This document shows, piece after piece, positions 7,986 through 14,326 of a DNA stretch of 16,591 nt; within the stretch, counting starts at the first letter, position 1, and every line of letters begins with the position of its first letter. Both the position numbers and the translations under genes were made by a program. This DNA is from CAZFAP01 sp964516325 (GTDB lineage: Bacteria > Auribacterota > JABMQX01): the NCBI GenBank assembly GCA_964516325.1, contig CAZFAP010000112.1, positions 1 through 16,591 of the forward strand. Reading direction: 5' to 3'. The notes under the pieces are model-generated. The model had not been told where the DNA came from and did no database searches. It worked only from the letters and a program-made list of their open reading frames with translations.

Positions 7986-8300
7986 GCCGAAAGTCCAGGC
8001 GGGGAAGTTCGCGCTCGCCCGAAAGAAATTAAGGTCGAATGGCAACGATTTGCGGAACGGCCACGCGGGCGATTTTTATCACTTGTGATAATACTGTCCA
8101 GTCTCCTTGACATATCTGAGAAGGCGATTCGAGGTGGTGGTTGGTCTCACGGGCACAGCGACAGCATAATGTACTGTACTGACGTTACTTATGTCGTTGG
8201 CAATGAGGAGGAATCAGTTGGCACGCAACATGTTCCATTCTTCAGTGTTGCCGCATTCCAACAAAAGATCCCCGTTACCTCGTTCAAACGGCAACGCGCA
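7986..8300. other. Intergenic leader region, no gene seen
   Basis: About 315 bases between the DUF3179 stop and the riboswitch carry no frame with a domain. An operator-like palindrome is at 8076-8091, and a TTGACA (8107-8112) has no good -10 partner. The promoter for the riboswitch transcript must lie here, but I cannot place it confidently. Confidence 0.5.
8076..8091. promoter_or_regulatory. Perfect AT-rich inverted repeat, operator-like
   Basis: TTATCAC-TT-GTGATAA is a 7-bp perfect dyad with a 2-bp centre, lying about 90 bases after the DUF3179 stop and 220 before the riboswitch. Its symmetry and AT content in a GC-rich setting suggest a repressor site. It does not match the CRP arrangement (TGTGA-N6-TCACA), since the half-sites are inverted relative to it. 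Confidence 0.4.
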
Positions 8301-8380
8301 TAGTAGAAAAAGGCAACCCTGCTGTGAGGCAGGCGCGCAAAGCTACGAACCTGCTCTGCAGGTAGTCGAGCTGCCTACTA
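8301..8380 (+). promoter_or_regulatory. Cyclic-di-GMP-I (GEMM-I) riboswitch aptamer
   Basis: The element has the hallmarks of the c-di-GMP-I riboswitch. P1a is TAGTAG (8301-8306) paired with CTACTA (8375-8380). P1b is AGGCA (8311-8315) paired with TGCCT (8372-8376); the two pairings compete for two bases, so the exact register is open. P2 is CCTGCT/GGCAGG (about 8318-8333) capped by a GTGA (GNRA) tetraloop. The invariant CGCAAAGC block is at 8335-8342. P3 is CCTGC/GCAGG (8350-8362) with an internal-loop region where the tetraloop receptor should be. The 3' strand GTCGAGCTGCC resembles the family's AGCCGGGTTGCC. By my hand alignment the base matching Vc2 G20 is G, favouring c-di-GMP over cGAMP, but this needs a covariance model. 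A strong terminator follows directly. Confidence 0.88.
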
Positions 8381-8386
8381 GGAGCT

Positions 8387-8423
8387 AGGGCCACCCATGC
8401 CCCGATGGGTGGCTCTTTTTTTT
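8387..8423 (+). terminator. Intrinsic terminator of the riboswitch expression platform
   Basis: GCCACCCAT (8390-8398) pairs with ATGGGTGGC (8405-8413) around a six-base loop, and the stem can be extended by AGG/TCT on the outside. A run of eight Ts (8416-8423) follows. It begins seven bases after the aptamer and ends about 55 bases before the lipoprotein start, so transcription attenuation is the likely output. An in-frame ATG at 8397 lies inside the stem and is therefore not a plausible start codon. Confidence 0.92.
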
Positions 8424-8462
8424 ATTCTCTCAATGCCAACAATCGCTCGCTCCGCTCTCGAC

Positions 8463-8467
8463 GGAGG
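8463..8467 (+). promoter_or_regulatory. Ribosome-binding site that sets a TTG start
   Basis: GGAGG lies ten bases before the TTG at 8478 and four before another TTG at 8472. No such site precedes the in-frame ATGs at 8397 (inside the terminator) or 8432. It supports a TTG start giving a short, canonical lipoprotein leader. Confidence 0.65.
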
Positions 8468-8477
8468 ACACTTGAAC

Positions 8478-8933
8478 TTGAAACGGCTTGCGGCTCTTGG
8501 CAACCTCGCCTGCTTTTTCCTGCTCCTCGGCTGCGCTGAAATGCCCCACAGGCAAGACGTTCAAATGCTCCATCTCGTCTTTCAGGACAAGGCTACGTAC
8601 AAGCAGAGGGCTATCTGGTTCGAACGAACCACGTACGAGTCCCTTGTGGCCCGCGGGGAATACGTGATGGACTGGCGGAAGAAGGGCCTTTCGGGAGCGA
8701 TACAGGCCACGCCCGGATTGTCGGTCAAACAGGCAGTTGAGCAAGCAGCGGGACAAGGGGAGGAACGCCCCTCCTTCTATTTTCTCGTGAAAGGGATTGG
8801 CGGAGGCGAGACTTTGCACAGCGGGAACCCAGCGACGGGGGAAGCCGGCGCCCTCCAACTCGCTCCGGGAGACCTTCTAATCGTAGATCCGGCGCCCACT
8901 CACCTCCTCTTTCGGAAGCTCCCCACTCGTTGA
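8478..8933 (+). CDS. Small lipoprotein with SLBB-like C-terminal region, riboswitch-controlled
   Basis: Read from TTG 8478, the protein has 151 aa. The leader (M)KRLAALGNLACFFLLLGC ends in a lipobox (LLGC, Cys19), so it should be lipidated and exported. Residues ~75-145 follow the pattern of an SLBB/polysaccharide-export domain: TPGLSVKQAVEQAAG, like 'G.Tl.eAi..AGG', then a beta-rich FYFLVKG segment, then LQLAPGDLLIVDPAP, like 'L.pGDvi.V'. The similarity is by eye and weak. The c-di-GMP riboswitch and terminator directly upstream fit a role in matrix or exopolysaccharide export, as this second messenger commonly controls such genes. The first half has no feature that I recognise. It converges on the next gene, 61 bases away, with no clear terminator between them. 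Confidence 0.8.
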   Translation: MKRLAALGNLACFFLLLGCAEMPHRQDVQMLHLVFQDKATYKQRAIWFERTTYESLVARGEYVMDWRKKGLSGAIQATPGLSVKQAVEQAAGQGEERPSFYFLVKGIGGGETLHSGNPATGEAGALQLAPGDLLIVDPAPTHLLFRKLPTR

Positions 8934-8994
8934 TGGGCGCCTCGGCAAGAGCGGGTTGGGGATGACGCGTTCGAGGAAAGGGGTTCTTGGCTGC

Positions 8995-9837
8995 CTATCT
9001 TCTCTTTCGGTTCGGGAGGAGGGACGCGAGGATTCCACTTCCGCCCATGAGTCCCACGACGTACAAAAGCCCGAACACCCCGACGGTCTTCAATCCCGTG
9101 TTCGTAATTCCCTGGGCGAAGTAAGCCGGGGGGAGGATGAGCAGCAACATGAAGATCGTCAGGTAGATGAACATGCCGGGTTTTCCTCGGTCGGGGGCGC
9201 GGCGGGTCGTTATCCACACCCATGCGCTGAGCAGCGTCAGAACAACTCCCGAAAGGACTCCGAGGAGCACGATTCTCTGCCGCAGAAAAGAGAGAAGCAG
9301 GGCGGAGGAGACCACGAAGAGGATCGTGGGCGCCAGCCCGAAGTCGCAGACCACAAGCCGTCCCATCCGGCGACGACCGCTCATGTTGGCGGCGTACTCC
9401 GTACATTTTTGCCGAATCAGGCGTGTGAGCTGCTGGTGCCTGTTGAACGTCATGAAATAGTCAATATAGATTCCCAGCGATTCGTCTGTCGGCGACAGGT
9501 GGATGTAGTTCGGGAAACTTTCGTACTCGATCACGTCCTCCCAGCGGAGGGTTCGATTCGTGAGGAATCTTCTCTGCTGAATGAATTCCTCCGTCAACCG
9601 CAGGCGGTCGCCGAACCGCAGCAGAAGCCACAGGTACGGGATTACCGCAATTGCTGCAAGCACGAGTGTCGTTGTCTGATACCCTCTCGTAAACTCGCGC
9701 TCGTTCGAGGCGACGGGCCCCCCTCGCGGCAAGTCCCAGCCGCTTACCTCGATAAGCATGAACACGAAAGCGGCTATCGGCAGGCCAAAGAAGAGAAGCC
9801 TCCAGAGAGGTGAACGACGATAGAAACCATCTGACAT
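8995..9837 (-). CDS. Six-TM membrane protein with a bacterial PH-like domain
   Basis: The protein has 280 aa and hydrophobic segments at about 11-30, 54-73, 167-185, 189-209, 221-242 and 252-272. Between segments 2 and 3, residues ~78-148 look like a bacterial PH (bPH/YdbT-type) fold: RLTEEFIQQRRFLTNRTLRWEDVIEYES, with the typical strand pattern ending in the W-(E/D)-D-(V/I) turn. Such domains are found in membrane proteins of unknown function, and no enzymatic motif is visible. The C-terminus is basic (NRKRR). The start at 9837 has GGAG eight bases upstream, and a strong sigma-70 promoter precedes it by about 70 bases. It appears to be transcribed alone. The name is limited to topology. Confidence 0.8.
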   Translation of the reverse strand: MSDGFYRRSPLWRLLFFGLPIAAFVFMLIEVSGWDLPRGGPVASNEREFTRGYQTTTLVLAAIAVIPYLWLLLRFGDRLRLTEEFIQQRRFLTNRTLRWEDVIEYESFPNYIHLSPTDESLGIYIDYFMTFNRHQQLTRLIRQKCTEYAANMSGRRRMGRLVVCDFGLAPTILFVVSSALLLSFLRQRIVLLGVLSGVVLTLLSAWVWITTRRAPDRGKPGMFIYLTIFMLLLILPPAYFAQGITNTGLKTVGVFGLLYVVGLMGGSGILASLLPNRKRR

Positions 9838-9911
9838 TTGACCACTCCGTCGGTCGAGCGTTATCCCGCGAAGGTCCGGGATTGTCCCACACTCAGAAAA
9901 ACAATGCTTGC

Positions 9912-9940
9912 ATAATACGTCCTGAGCCGCCGCGTGTCAA
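9912..9940 (-). promoter_or_regulatory. Sigma-70 promoter for the PH-like membrane protein
   Basis: On the minus strand, TTGACA (9940-9935) and TATTAT (9917-9912) are separated by exactly 17 bases: a perfect -35 and a 5/6 -10. Transcription would start near 9905, giving a leader of about 70 bases. It is the best promoter match that I see in the window. Confidence 0.75.
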
Positions 9941-10039
9941 ACGTATGTCGAAACGCGTGATTCCTCTGCGAAGCCGCCTCAACCCGGGGTCAGACGGCGG
10001 CAGGCTTGTTCTTAGTCACCTCAGGGGAAGTCGCTGGCG

Positions 10040-10423
10040 TCAGGGTTTCCAGTCCTTTCGGATGCTGTCGCGGACCGCGCGATATTCTTTGCCCTCCTGA
10101 CGAGCTTTCTGAATCGCTGGCGAAAAGACGCTTTCGTAAAACTCCCTTCCCATGCGGCTGATGATTTCCTTCTCGAAGAGGGAGTCGGTTTGTTCTACAC
10201 CGTCGAGGACACGCCACTTTCTCATCAGTCTCTCTCGGCGTTCTTCGATGGAGACGGGCTTTGGCTCTCGGGGGAGCTTTCCGAATTTCTTCGCTGCGAC
10301 GACCTTGGCGACCCAAATGCCGTAGCCCTTCGCCTCATCCGGCGGCATGCCGTCTTCCAGCCTCTCCAATCGGCTGAACTCCGCAAATACGTCGAAACGT
10401 CGGATCGGTTTCAGCGGCTTCAT
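10040..10423 (-). CDS. Unrecognised 127-aa protein in operon with the CoaB-like gene
   Basis: I do not recognise this family. The protein is soluble, highly charged and mostly helical in appearance. It opens MKPLKPIRRFDVFAEFSRLERLEDG, continues PPDEAKGYGIWVAKVVAAKKFG, has a Lys/Arg/Glu-rich middle, and ends FYESVFSPAIQKARQEGKEYRAVRDSIRKDWKP. There are no cysteines, signal or membrane segments. The start is taken at ATG 10423, which lies 23 bases after the CoaB-like stop and avoids a non-protein-like extension overlapping that gene; its ribosome-binding site is weak, suggesting translational coupling. The evenly protein-like composition and the tight linkage argue for a real gene. A role beside coenzyme A synthesis is only an inference from position. 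Confidence 0.72.
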   Translation of the reverse strand: MKPLKPIRRFDVFAEFSRLERLEDGMPPDEAKGYGIWVAKVVAAKKFGKLPREPKPVSIEERRERLMRKWRVLDGVEQTDSLFEKEIISRMGREFYESVFSPAIQKARQEGKEYRAVRDSIRKDWKP

Positions 10424-10446
10424 AGGATTCGTTCCGGCTGGAGGGG

Positions 10447-11142
10447 TCACGCCTCTCGTGCGGACGCGGCCCCGCTCAGCTTTTTCTTCACTGCCTCGAC
10501 GAGGACTTTCGCGATCTTTCGCTTGCCCTCGAAGGGGCCTTGAAAGCATCCTTCTCGGTCCAACAAATATCCCGCATGTTGCCCCATTCTGAAGCTCCGG
10601 AGGTCGTTCGCAAAAACAAAATCCGCTTTCGACGATTTCATCATCTTTCTCGCCCGCTCCGCCAGCTCATCTTTGGTGACGCCGACCTCCAGCTTGAAGC
10701 CGACGAGAATCGTTTCGGGGGAAACCTTCTTGATGACGTTGATGACCTTCGGCGTCTTCGACATCCGAACAGTGAGGGTCCGTTTGTTCGAGGGGATTTT
10801 GCCCCGGAATTCGTCATCGGGCATGTAGTCGAGGACCGCCATGGCATGGAAAAAAACATCGTACCGATATTCCTGGAGCCTCGGTATCAGTTCGCTCACC
10901 AGGTCGAGGACGGTCTCGGTCTCGATGACCCGCAGTGCGGGGCTCGGTCGCGGAAGAAGGCTTCCCGCTCCGTGGAAGAGAGTAACCTCCGCCCCTTCTC
11001 GGAGGCACGCATTTGCGATGGCGACTCCGAGGGCGCCGCTCGAGCGGTTCGAGATGAACCGGACTTCGTCAATCCAGGCGCGAGTCGGGCCGGACGTGAT
11101 TGCTACTTTTCTTCCCTTTAGCGAGGCTTCCATCGGAAACAT
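10447..11142 (-). CDS. coaB: Stand-alone phosphopantothenoylcysteine synthetase (CoaB/DFP-domain)
   Basis: The 231-aa protein matches the CoaB half of the bifunctional Dfp/CoaBC enzyme, which joins cysteine to 4'-phosphopantothenate using CTP (or ATP in eukaryote-type enzymes). The signature VAITSGPTRAWIDEVRFISN then RSSGALG (residues 13-39) is nearly canonical; the Arg and Asn of 'VRxISN' match residues known to be essential in E. coli. AMAVLDYMPDD (100-110) corresponds to 'AAVADYRP', GKIPSNK (114-120) to the 'KIKK' region with altered Lys spacing, VGFKLE (147-152) to 'VGFAAET', and FVFAND (175-180) to 'xVANDV'. The N-terminal CoaC decarboxylase domain is missing, and no coaC gene lies nearby. 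The start is uncertain: ATG 11142 and ATG 11133 both lack a good ribosome-binding site. A related ligase with another substrate cannot be excluded. Confidence 0.85.
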   Translation of the reverse strand: MFPMEASLKGRKVAITSGPTRAWIDEVRFISNRSSGALGVAIANACLREGAEVTLFHGAGSLLPRPSPALRVIETETVLDLVSELIPRLQEYRYDVFFHAMAVLDYMPDDEFRGKIPSNKRTLTVRMSKTPKVINVIKKVSPETILVGFKLEVGVTKDELAERARKMMKSSKADFVFANDLRSFRMGQHAGYLLDREGCFQGPFEGKRKIAKVLVEAVKKKLSGAASAREA

Positions 11143-11289
11143 TTCGCTCTGCGGGCAAGTCCAATTCTTTCGTTCGGACAGGAATGGCTTGGAGCTGCCG
11201 CCGGAGTGGGGTGCTCCGCAACCTTCATGGGAATTTTAGGCACATGCCCTCGCAAAAGCAAGAGAGGGCGACAGGGATGCAAAAATAGG

Positions 11290-11320
11290 TTGACAAGTTG
11301 TTGGCGATATTGCCAAATAG
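11290..11320 (+). promoter_or_regulatory. arsR promoter with overlapping ArsR operator
   Basis: A perfect -35 TTGACA (11290-11295) is followed by TTGGCGA-N5-CCAAATAG (11301-11320). The inner part, TTGGCGATATTGCCAA, is a 16-bp palindrome with one mismatched pair. The operator covers the spacer and the expected -10 (a weak CAAATA), a typical place for a repressor. The same motif with identical spacing recurs before the permease gene. Confidence 0.65.
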
Positions 11321-11342
11321 AGAAAAAAATAGGTGCCAGACA

Positions 11343-11669
11343 ATGGAAACTCCGCCGATGAAGACAGCAAGCCGTGGGATATATGACATTCGCGCAGGCG
11401 TCGTCAAAGCTCTGGCGCATCCCAGCCGATTACTGATTGTGGACGAGCTGGCGAAGGGCGAGCGGTGCGTTTGCGAGTTAACCGAGCTGGTCGGAGCTGA
11501 CATCTCGACCGTCTCGAAGCATCTCTCTGTCCTCAAGAGGGCGGGAATTCTCCTCGACGACAAGCGGGGGCTCCAGGTGTTTTATCGCCTCCGCTGCCCC
11601 TGCATACTCAGATTCTTCGACTGCATCGAGGCAGTCGTCGAGGAAAAGAGTCGGGCTGTGGAAACGTAG
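11343..11669 (+). CDS. arsR: ArsR/SmtB-family metal(loid)-responsive repressor
   Basis: This is a 108-aa winged-helix regulator. The family core VVKALAHPSRLLIVDELAKGE leads into RCVCELTELV (41-50), the CxC motif known to bind As(III)/Sb(III) in ArsR. The recognition helix is ISTVSKHLSVLKRAGIL (54-70), and the wing is KRGLQVFYRLR (74-84). Additional cysteines at 85, 87 and 94 (CPC...FFDC) may complete a third-ligand site, as in several ArsR types; true effector specificity is unknown. The start at ATG 11343 has AGGTG eight bases upstream; a longer frame would translate the operator. It is divergent from the CoaB gene and heads the plus-strand island, with copies of its presumed operator before itself and before the next gene. 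Confidence 0.92.
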   Translation: METPPMKTASRGIYDIRAGVVKALAHPSRLLIVDELAKGERCVCELTELVGADISTVSKHLSVLKRAGILLDDKRGLQVFYRLRCPCILRFFDCIEAVVEEKSRAVET

Positions 11670-11699
11670 GAAACTGGTCCCGTTTTTCGGCTGTTATAT

Positions 11700-11719
11700 T
11701 TGGCGAAACGACCAAATAG
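11700..11719 (+). promoter_or_regulatory. Second ArsR-type operator before the permease
   Basis: TTGGCGA-N5-CCAAATAG is identical in both half-sites and spacing to the site over the arsR promoter; only the five central bases differ. ATTTGG/CCAAAT gives it dyad symmetry. It ends 23 bases before the preferred permease start, so it could control the permease independently of arsR. Confidence 0.65.
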
Positions 11720-11742
11720 TGCCGCGCCACAAAAGGCCAATC

Positions 11743-13056
11743 GTGAAAGACTGGAAAATTCTTCTCCTCATGCTGGCGGTGTTTGCCGCCTTTTACTTCG
11801 CACCGTTCGGAAACAACGCCGTGCAGCGATCTATTCTCGAGGCTTTCACGATGGCGCAGGATTACGCGCGCCAACACGTAGTTCTGTGCCTCGTACCCGC
11901 GCTTTTCATCGCTGGCGGCATTGCCGTTTTCGTGAGCCAGGCGAGCGTGATGAAATACTTCGGCGCGCAGGCGAAAAAATGGCTGGCGTACGGAGTGGCT
12001 TCGGCATCGGGTTGCATTCTCGCGGTCTGCTCCTGTACTGTCTTGCCGCTCTTCGCGGGAATATACACCAGAGGGGCAGGACTTGGCCCCGCAACGACTT
12101 TTCTCTATGCCGGTCCAGCGATCAACGTGTTGGCCATCATCCTGACCGCAAGAGTGCTCGGACTTGAATTGGGCATCGCAAGGGCTCTCGGAGCGGTCCT
12201 TTTCAGCATCGTCATCGGTATCTCCATGCATCTGATCTTTCTCAAAGAAGAAAGAGGCCGAGTCCAAGATGCAGCCTTTACCCAAAGCGTCCAAGAGAGT
12301 CCGCCGAGGACGCTGTGGAAAACCGCCGTTTACTTTGGCCTCATGGTCGCCATTCTTGTCTTCGCAAACTGGGGGAAGCCCGCCGGCATCCGCGTTGAAC
12401 TCACCGATGGCACCCGGCTGGAGGGAATCCGTGCAGGGGAAACGAGCACAGAGCTTCATCTGAAGGGCAATCCCCCCGAGGAGTCCTCCGTCACGTTCCA
12501 GAAAACCCGGATCGCTCGGGTAACGTACACTCCTTCGCCCTACACAAGTATCTACCGTGTTCGGTTCTTCATCGCGCTGGCATCTCTCCTCGGCTTGGTC
12601 TTTGTTCTTTTGACATGGTTCAAGCCGCCGGAACTCAAAGAATGGGCCAGTTCCACGTGGACCTACACGAAGATGATTCTCCCCCTGCTTTTCGCGGGGG
12701 TTCTGGTTGCCGGGTTTCTCCTCGGCCGCCCGGGCTACCCGGCATTGATCCCCGAGAAGTGGATCAGCTCGAGTGTCGGTGGCAATTCCTGGCTGTCCAA
12801 CGCGGTGGCGAGCGTTGCCGGAGCGCTCATGTACTTCGCGACTTTGACCGAGGTCCCTATCCTACAAGGATTGTTAGGCGCCGGCATGGGCAAAGGGCCG
12901 GCCTTGGCGCTTTTGCTCGCTGGCCCTGCTCTTTCTTTGCCGAGCATGCTCGTCCTCCGGCAGATACTCGGCACGCGAAAGACTCTCGTTTATGTTGTCC
13001 TTGTTTGCCTTATGGCGACTCTCACAGGAAAGACCTTTGGAGTGCTGGTTGGCTGA
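11743..13056 (+). CDS. DUF318/ArsP-type permease
   Basis: This inner-membrane transporter of about 437 aa has two related hydrophobic halves, as in the PF03773 permease family (ArsP, YraQ and SO_0444 relatives), which is linked to export of organoarsenicals or soft metals. The first half carries ASGCILAVCSCTVLPLFAGI with the family CxC pair (about Cys96/Cys98) and GPATTFLYAGPAINVLAI. The second half mirrors it with FATLTEVPILQGLLGAGMGKGPALALLLAGPALSLPS. Between them, residues ~213-268 form a polar, beta-rich insert (RVELTDGTRLEGI...). I prefer GTG 11743 because AAAGG stands six bases upstream; a GTG at 11719 begins inside the operator and adds eight polar residues. The exact cargo is not determined. 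ArsR and thioredoxin neighbours fit metal(loid) efflux. Confidence 0.87.
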   Translation: MKDWKILLLMLAVFAAFYFAPFGNNAVQRSILEAFTMAQDYARQHVVLCLVPALFIAGGIAVFVSQASVMKYFGAQAKKWLAYGVASASGCILAVCSCTVLPLFAGIYTRGAGLGPATTFLYAGPAINVLAIILTARVLGLELGIARALGAVLFSIVIGISMHLIFLKEERGRVQDAAFTQSVQESPPRTLWKTAVYFGLMVAILVFANWGKPAGIRVELTDGTRLEGIRAGETSTELHLKGNPPEESSVTFQKTRIARVTYTPSPYTSIYRVRFFIALASLLGLVFVLLTWFKPPELKEWASSTWTYTKMILPLLFAGVLVAGFLLGRPGYPALIPEKWISSSVGGNSWLSNAVASVAGALMYFATLTEVPILQGLLGAGMGKGPALALLLAGPALSLPSMLVLRQILGTRKTLVYVVLVCLMATLTGKTFGVLVG

Positions 13057-13204
13057 CCGAGTGTCCTGTGCAGGCGTTTCCCAGACTTGTTGTTCTCAGG
13101 AACGCCGTGGTTCGAACTCTGGTAAGCCGCGTATTGCGCACCATGGGAAAGCCAAAAGAAGAAACCAGGCGGCTTCTCGGTGTGCCTGAGAACCACGGCC
13201 TTAA

Positions 13205-13507
13205 ATGGGTCTGGTAACCGGCCAAGCCATTTGGGGTTCGGCGGTACCGCCGCTGTTGCTTCTCCTGACAGGTCCGGGTCTCAGCCTGCCTAACTGGCTG
13301 GCGATAGCGAGGATGTTTGGGGCGAACAAGGCGGTGGTTTACGTGGTCACCATCGTCATTCTTGGGACCATAGTCGGCTTGTTTTTTGGGAACTTCATAC
13401 TACAGGAGGCGAACGAGAATGAAAATACAGGTTGCGGGGCCGGGTTGTCCGAGATGCCAGGCAACGGAGAAAAACGTGGGGAACGCCTGCGCGGAATTGA
13501 ACCTTGA
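13205..13507 (+). pseudogene. C-terminal remnant of a second DUF318-type permease
   Basis: Residues from about 13232 to 13396 (PPLLLLLTGPGLSLPNWLAI, then FGANKAVVYVVTIVILGTIVG, LFFGNF) align with the last ~55 residues of the intact permease just upstream (LLLAGPALSLPSMLVLRQILGTRKTLVYVV) while differing at more than half the positions. The N-terminal seven-eighths are absent. The 150 bases upstream show no further homology that I can see. The frame runs on past the homology into the mini-thioredoxin gene and stops at 13507, so the natural stop has been lost. It is best read as the leftover of a tandem paralogue removed by deletion. A short functional two-TM peptide is a less likely alternative. 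Confidence 0.65.
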
Positions 13508-13658
13508 TGCCGACATCGAGCACATTTATGATGTGAAGAAATACGCGGCTCTTGGCGTCAGAATCACGCCAGCGGTCATTGTGGATGGCAAGATTGTCGT
13601 CTCCGGCAAGGTTCCGACAGTGGTGGAGTTGAAGAAGGTCTTGTCGGAAAACACGTAG
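13419..13658 (+). CDS. Mini-thioredoxin (redox-active disulfide protein, CPRC)
   Basis: The 79-aa protein is full length for the small thioredoxin/glutaredoxin-like family (Thioredoxin_3, MTH895 type). MKIQVAGPGCPRCQATEKNV places the redox pair CPRC at residues 10-13, and GVRITPAVIVDGKIVVSGKVP holds the cis-Pro loop (TP at about 49-50). AGGAGG (13404-13409), nine bases upstream of ATG 13419, fixes the start. Such proteins often accompany DUF318 permeases and ArsR regulators and are thought to supply reducing power or handle metal-thiol intermediates; that role is inferred here from position. It is cytoplasmic, with no signal sequence. Confidence 0.92.
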   Translation: MKIQVAGPGCPRCQATEKNVGNACAELNLDADIEHIYDVKKYAALGVRITPAVIVDGKIVVSGKVPTVVELKKVLSENT

Positions 13659-13717
13659 CCGGTGCGAGGTAGGCTGCCCGTCGTGGGACGGGGCCTCAAG
13701 GCGTTGGTCTCCGGCTC

Positions 13718-13734
13718 GCGCGGCGGCGCCGCGC
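13718..13734. repeat. Perfect GC-rich palindrome
   Basis: GCGCGGC-GGC-GCCGCGC forms a 7-bp stem with a three-base loop in the 119-base gap between the mini-thioredoxin and CHR genes. The GGC loop is shared with one element of the cluster near 15.1 kb. No T-tract follows, so it is not called a terminator. Confidence 0.6.
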
Positions 13735-13777
13735 CTCGGGTGCTGTCATAACCGAAGCTCTTTGAACAGGACCTCCC

Positions 13778-14326
13778 ATGAGGATTTGCTTAGAGCTCTT
13801 CTTAACTTTCTGCAAGGTGTCCATGTTCACCCTCGGGGGTGGGCTGGCGATGTTGCCGCTAATCCAAAGGGAAGTTGTGGACAGAAAGAAGTGGGCGTCC
13901 AAGGAGCAATTCCTCGACCTGGTGGCGATTTCCAACTCGCTGCCGGGCGCCATCGTGGTTGATATGGCGGCGGGCATAGGTTACGGACGGAGAGGCGCCT
14001 GGGGCGCCCTATTCGCCGTTCTTGGCGCCGTGCTTCCCCCGTTTGTCGTGATAGTCCTGGTAGCTGCCTTGTTCTTTGGGATCAGGGGGAATCCGGCTGT
14101 GCAGGCAATGCTCAAGGGGATCAGGCCGTGCATCGTGGGTCTGATCGCCGTTCCCGTTTTCAGTCTGTGGAAGACGGCAGGAATCCAGAAAGCAGCGATA
14201 GTGATACCTGTCGCAGTGGTTCTGGCGGTCGTCCTTCTGAGAATTCATCCCGTCGGGATTGTGCTTCTGGCTATCGCTGCCAACGTCGGCTGGGTCTTAT
14301 ACGCGAAAAGGCGGGTATCCAAATGA
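13778..14326 (+). CDS. CHR-family (chromate transporter) short-chain subunit 1
   Basis: The protein is 182 aa, half the size of full-length ChrA, as in short-chain CHR pairs (PF02417). The N-terminal family motif FTLGGGLAMLPLIQREVV is at ~17-34, and the second motif reads LVAISNSLPGAIVVDMAAGIGY (~48-69), where LPGA replaces the usual (T/L)PGP. About five hydrophobic segments follow. ATG 13778 has an AGGA about seven bases upstream. The gene overlaps its partner by four bases (ATGA), typical for the pair, whose products probably assemble as a heterodimer in the inner membrane. CHR proteins are known for chromate efflux, but many homologues have untested substrates, so I do not assign chromate here. 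Confidence 0.9.
   Translation: MRICLELFLTFCKVSMFTLGGGLAMLPLIQREVVDRKKWASKEQFLDLVAISNSLPGAIVVDMAAGIGYGRRGAWGALFAVLGAVLPPFVVIVLVAALFFGIRGNPAVQAMLKGIRPCIVGLIAVPVFSLWKTAGIQKAAIVIPVAVVLAVVLLRIHPVGIVLLAIAANVGWVLYAKRRVSK

Noticed and set aside
8107..8112. TTGACA as promoter for the riboswitch transcript
   Set aside because: No acceptable -10 lies 16-18 bases downstream, and the aptamer begins nearly 190 bases later.
8397..8477. ATG starts at 8397 and 8432 for the lipoprotein
   Set aside because: The first lies inside the terminator stem and the second right behind the T-tract without a ribosome-binding site. A TTG with GGAGG gives a canonical lipoprotein leader.
11608..12459. 283-codon minus-strand frame opposite the DUF318 permease
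   Set aside because: It is antisense to a well-supported membrane protein, with charged non-domain composition; this is a typical GC-rich shadow.
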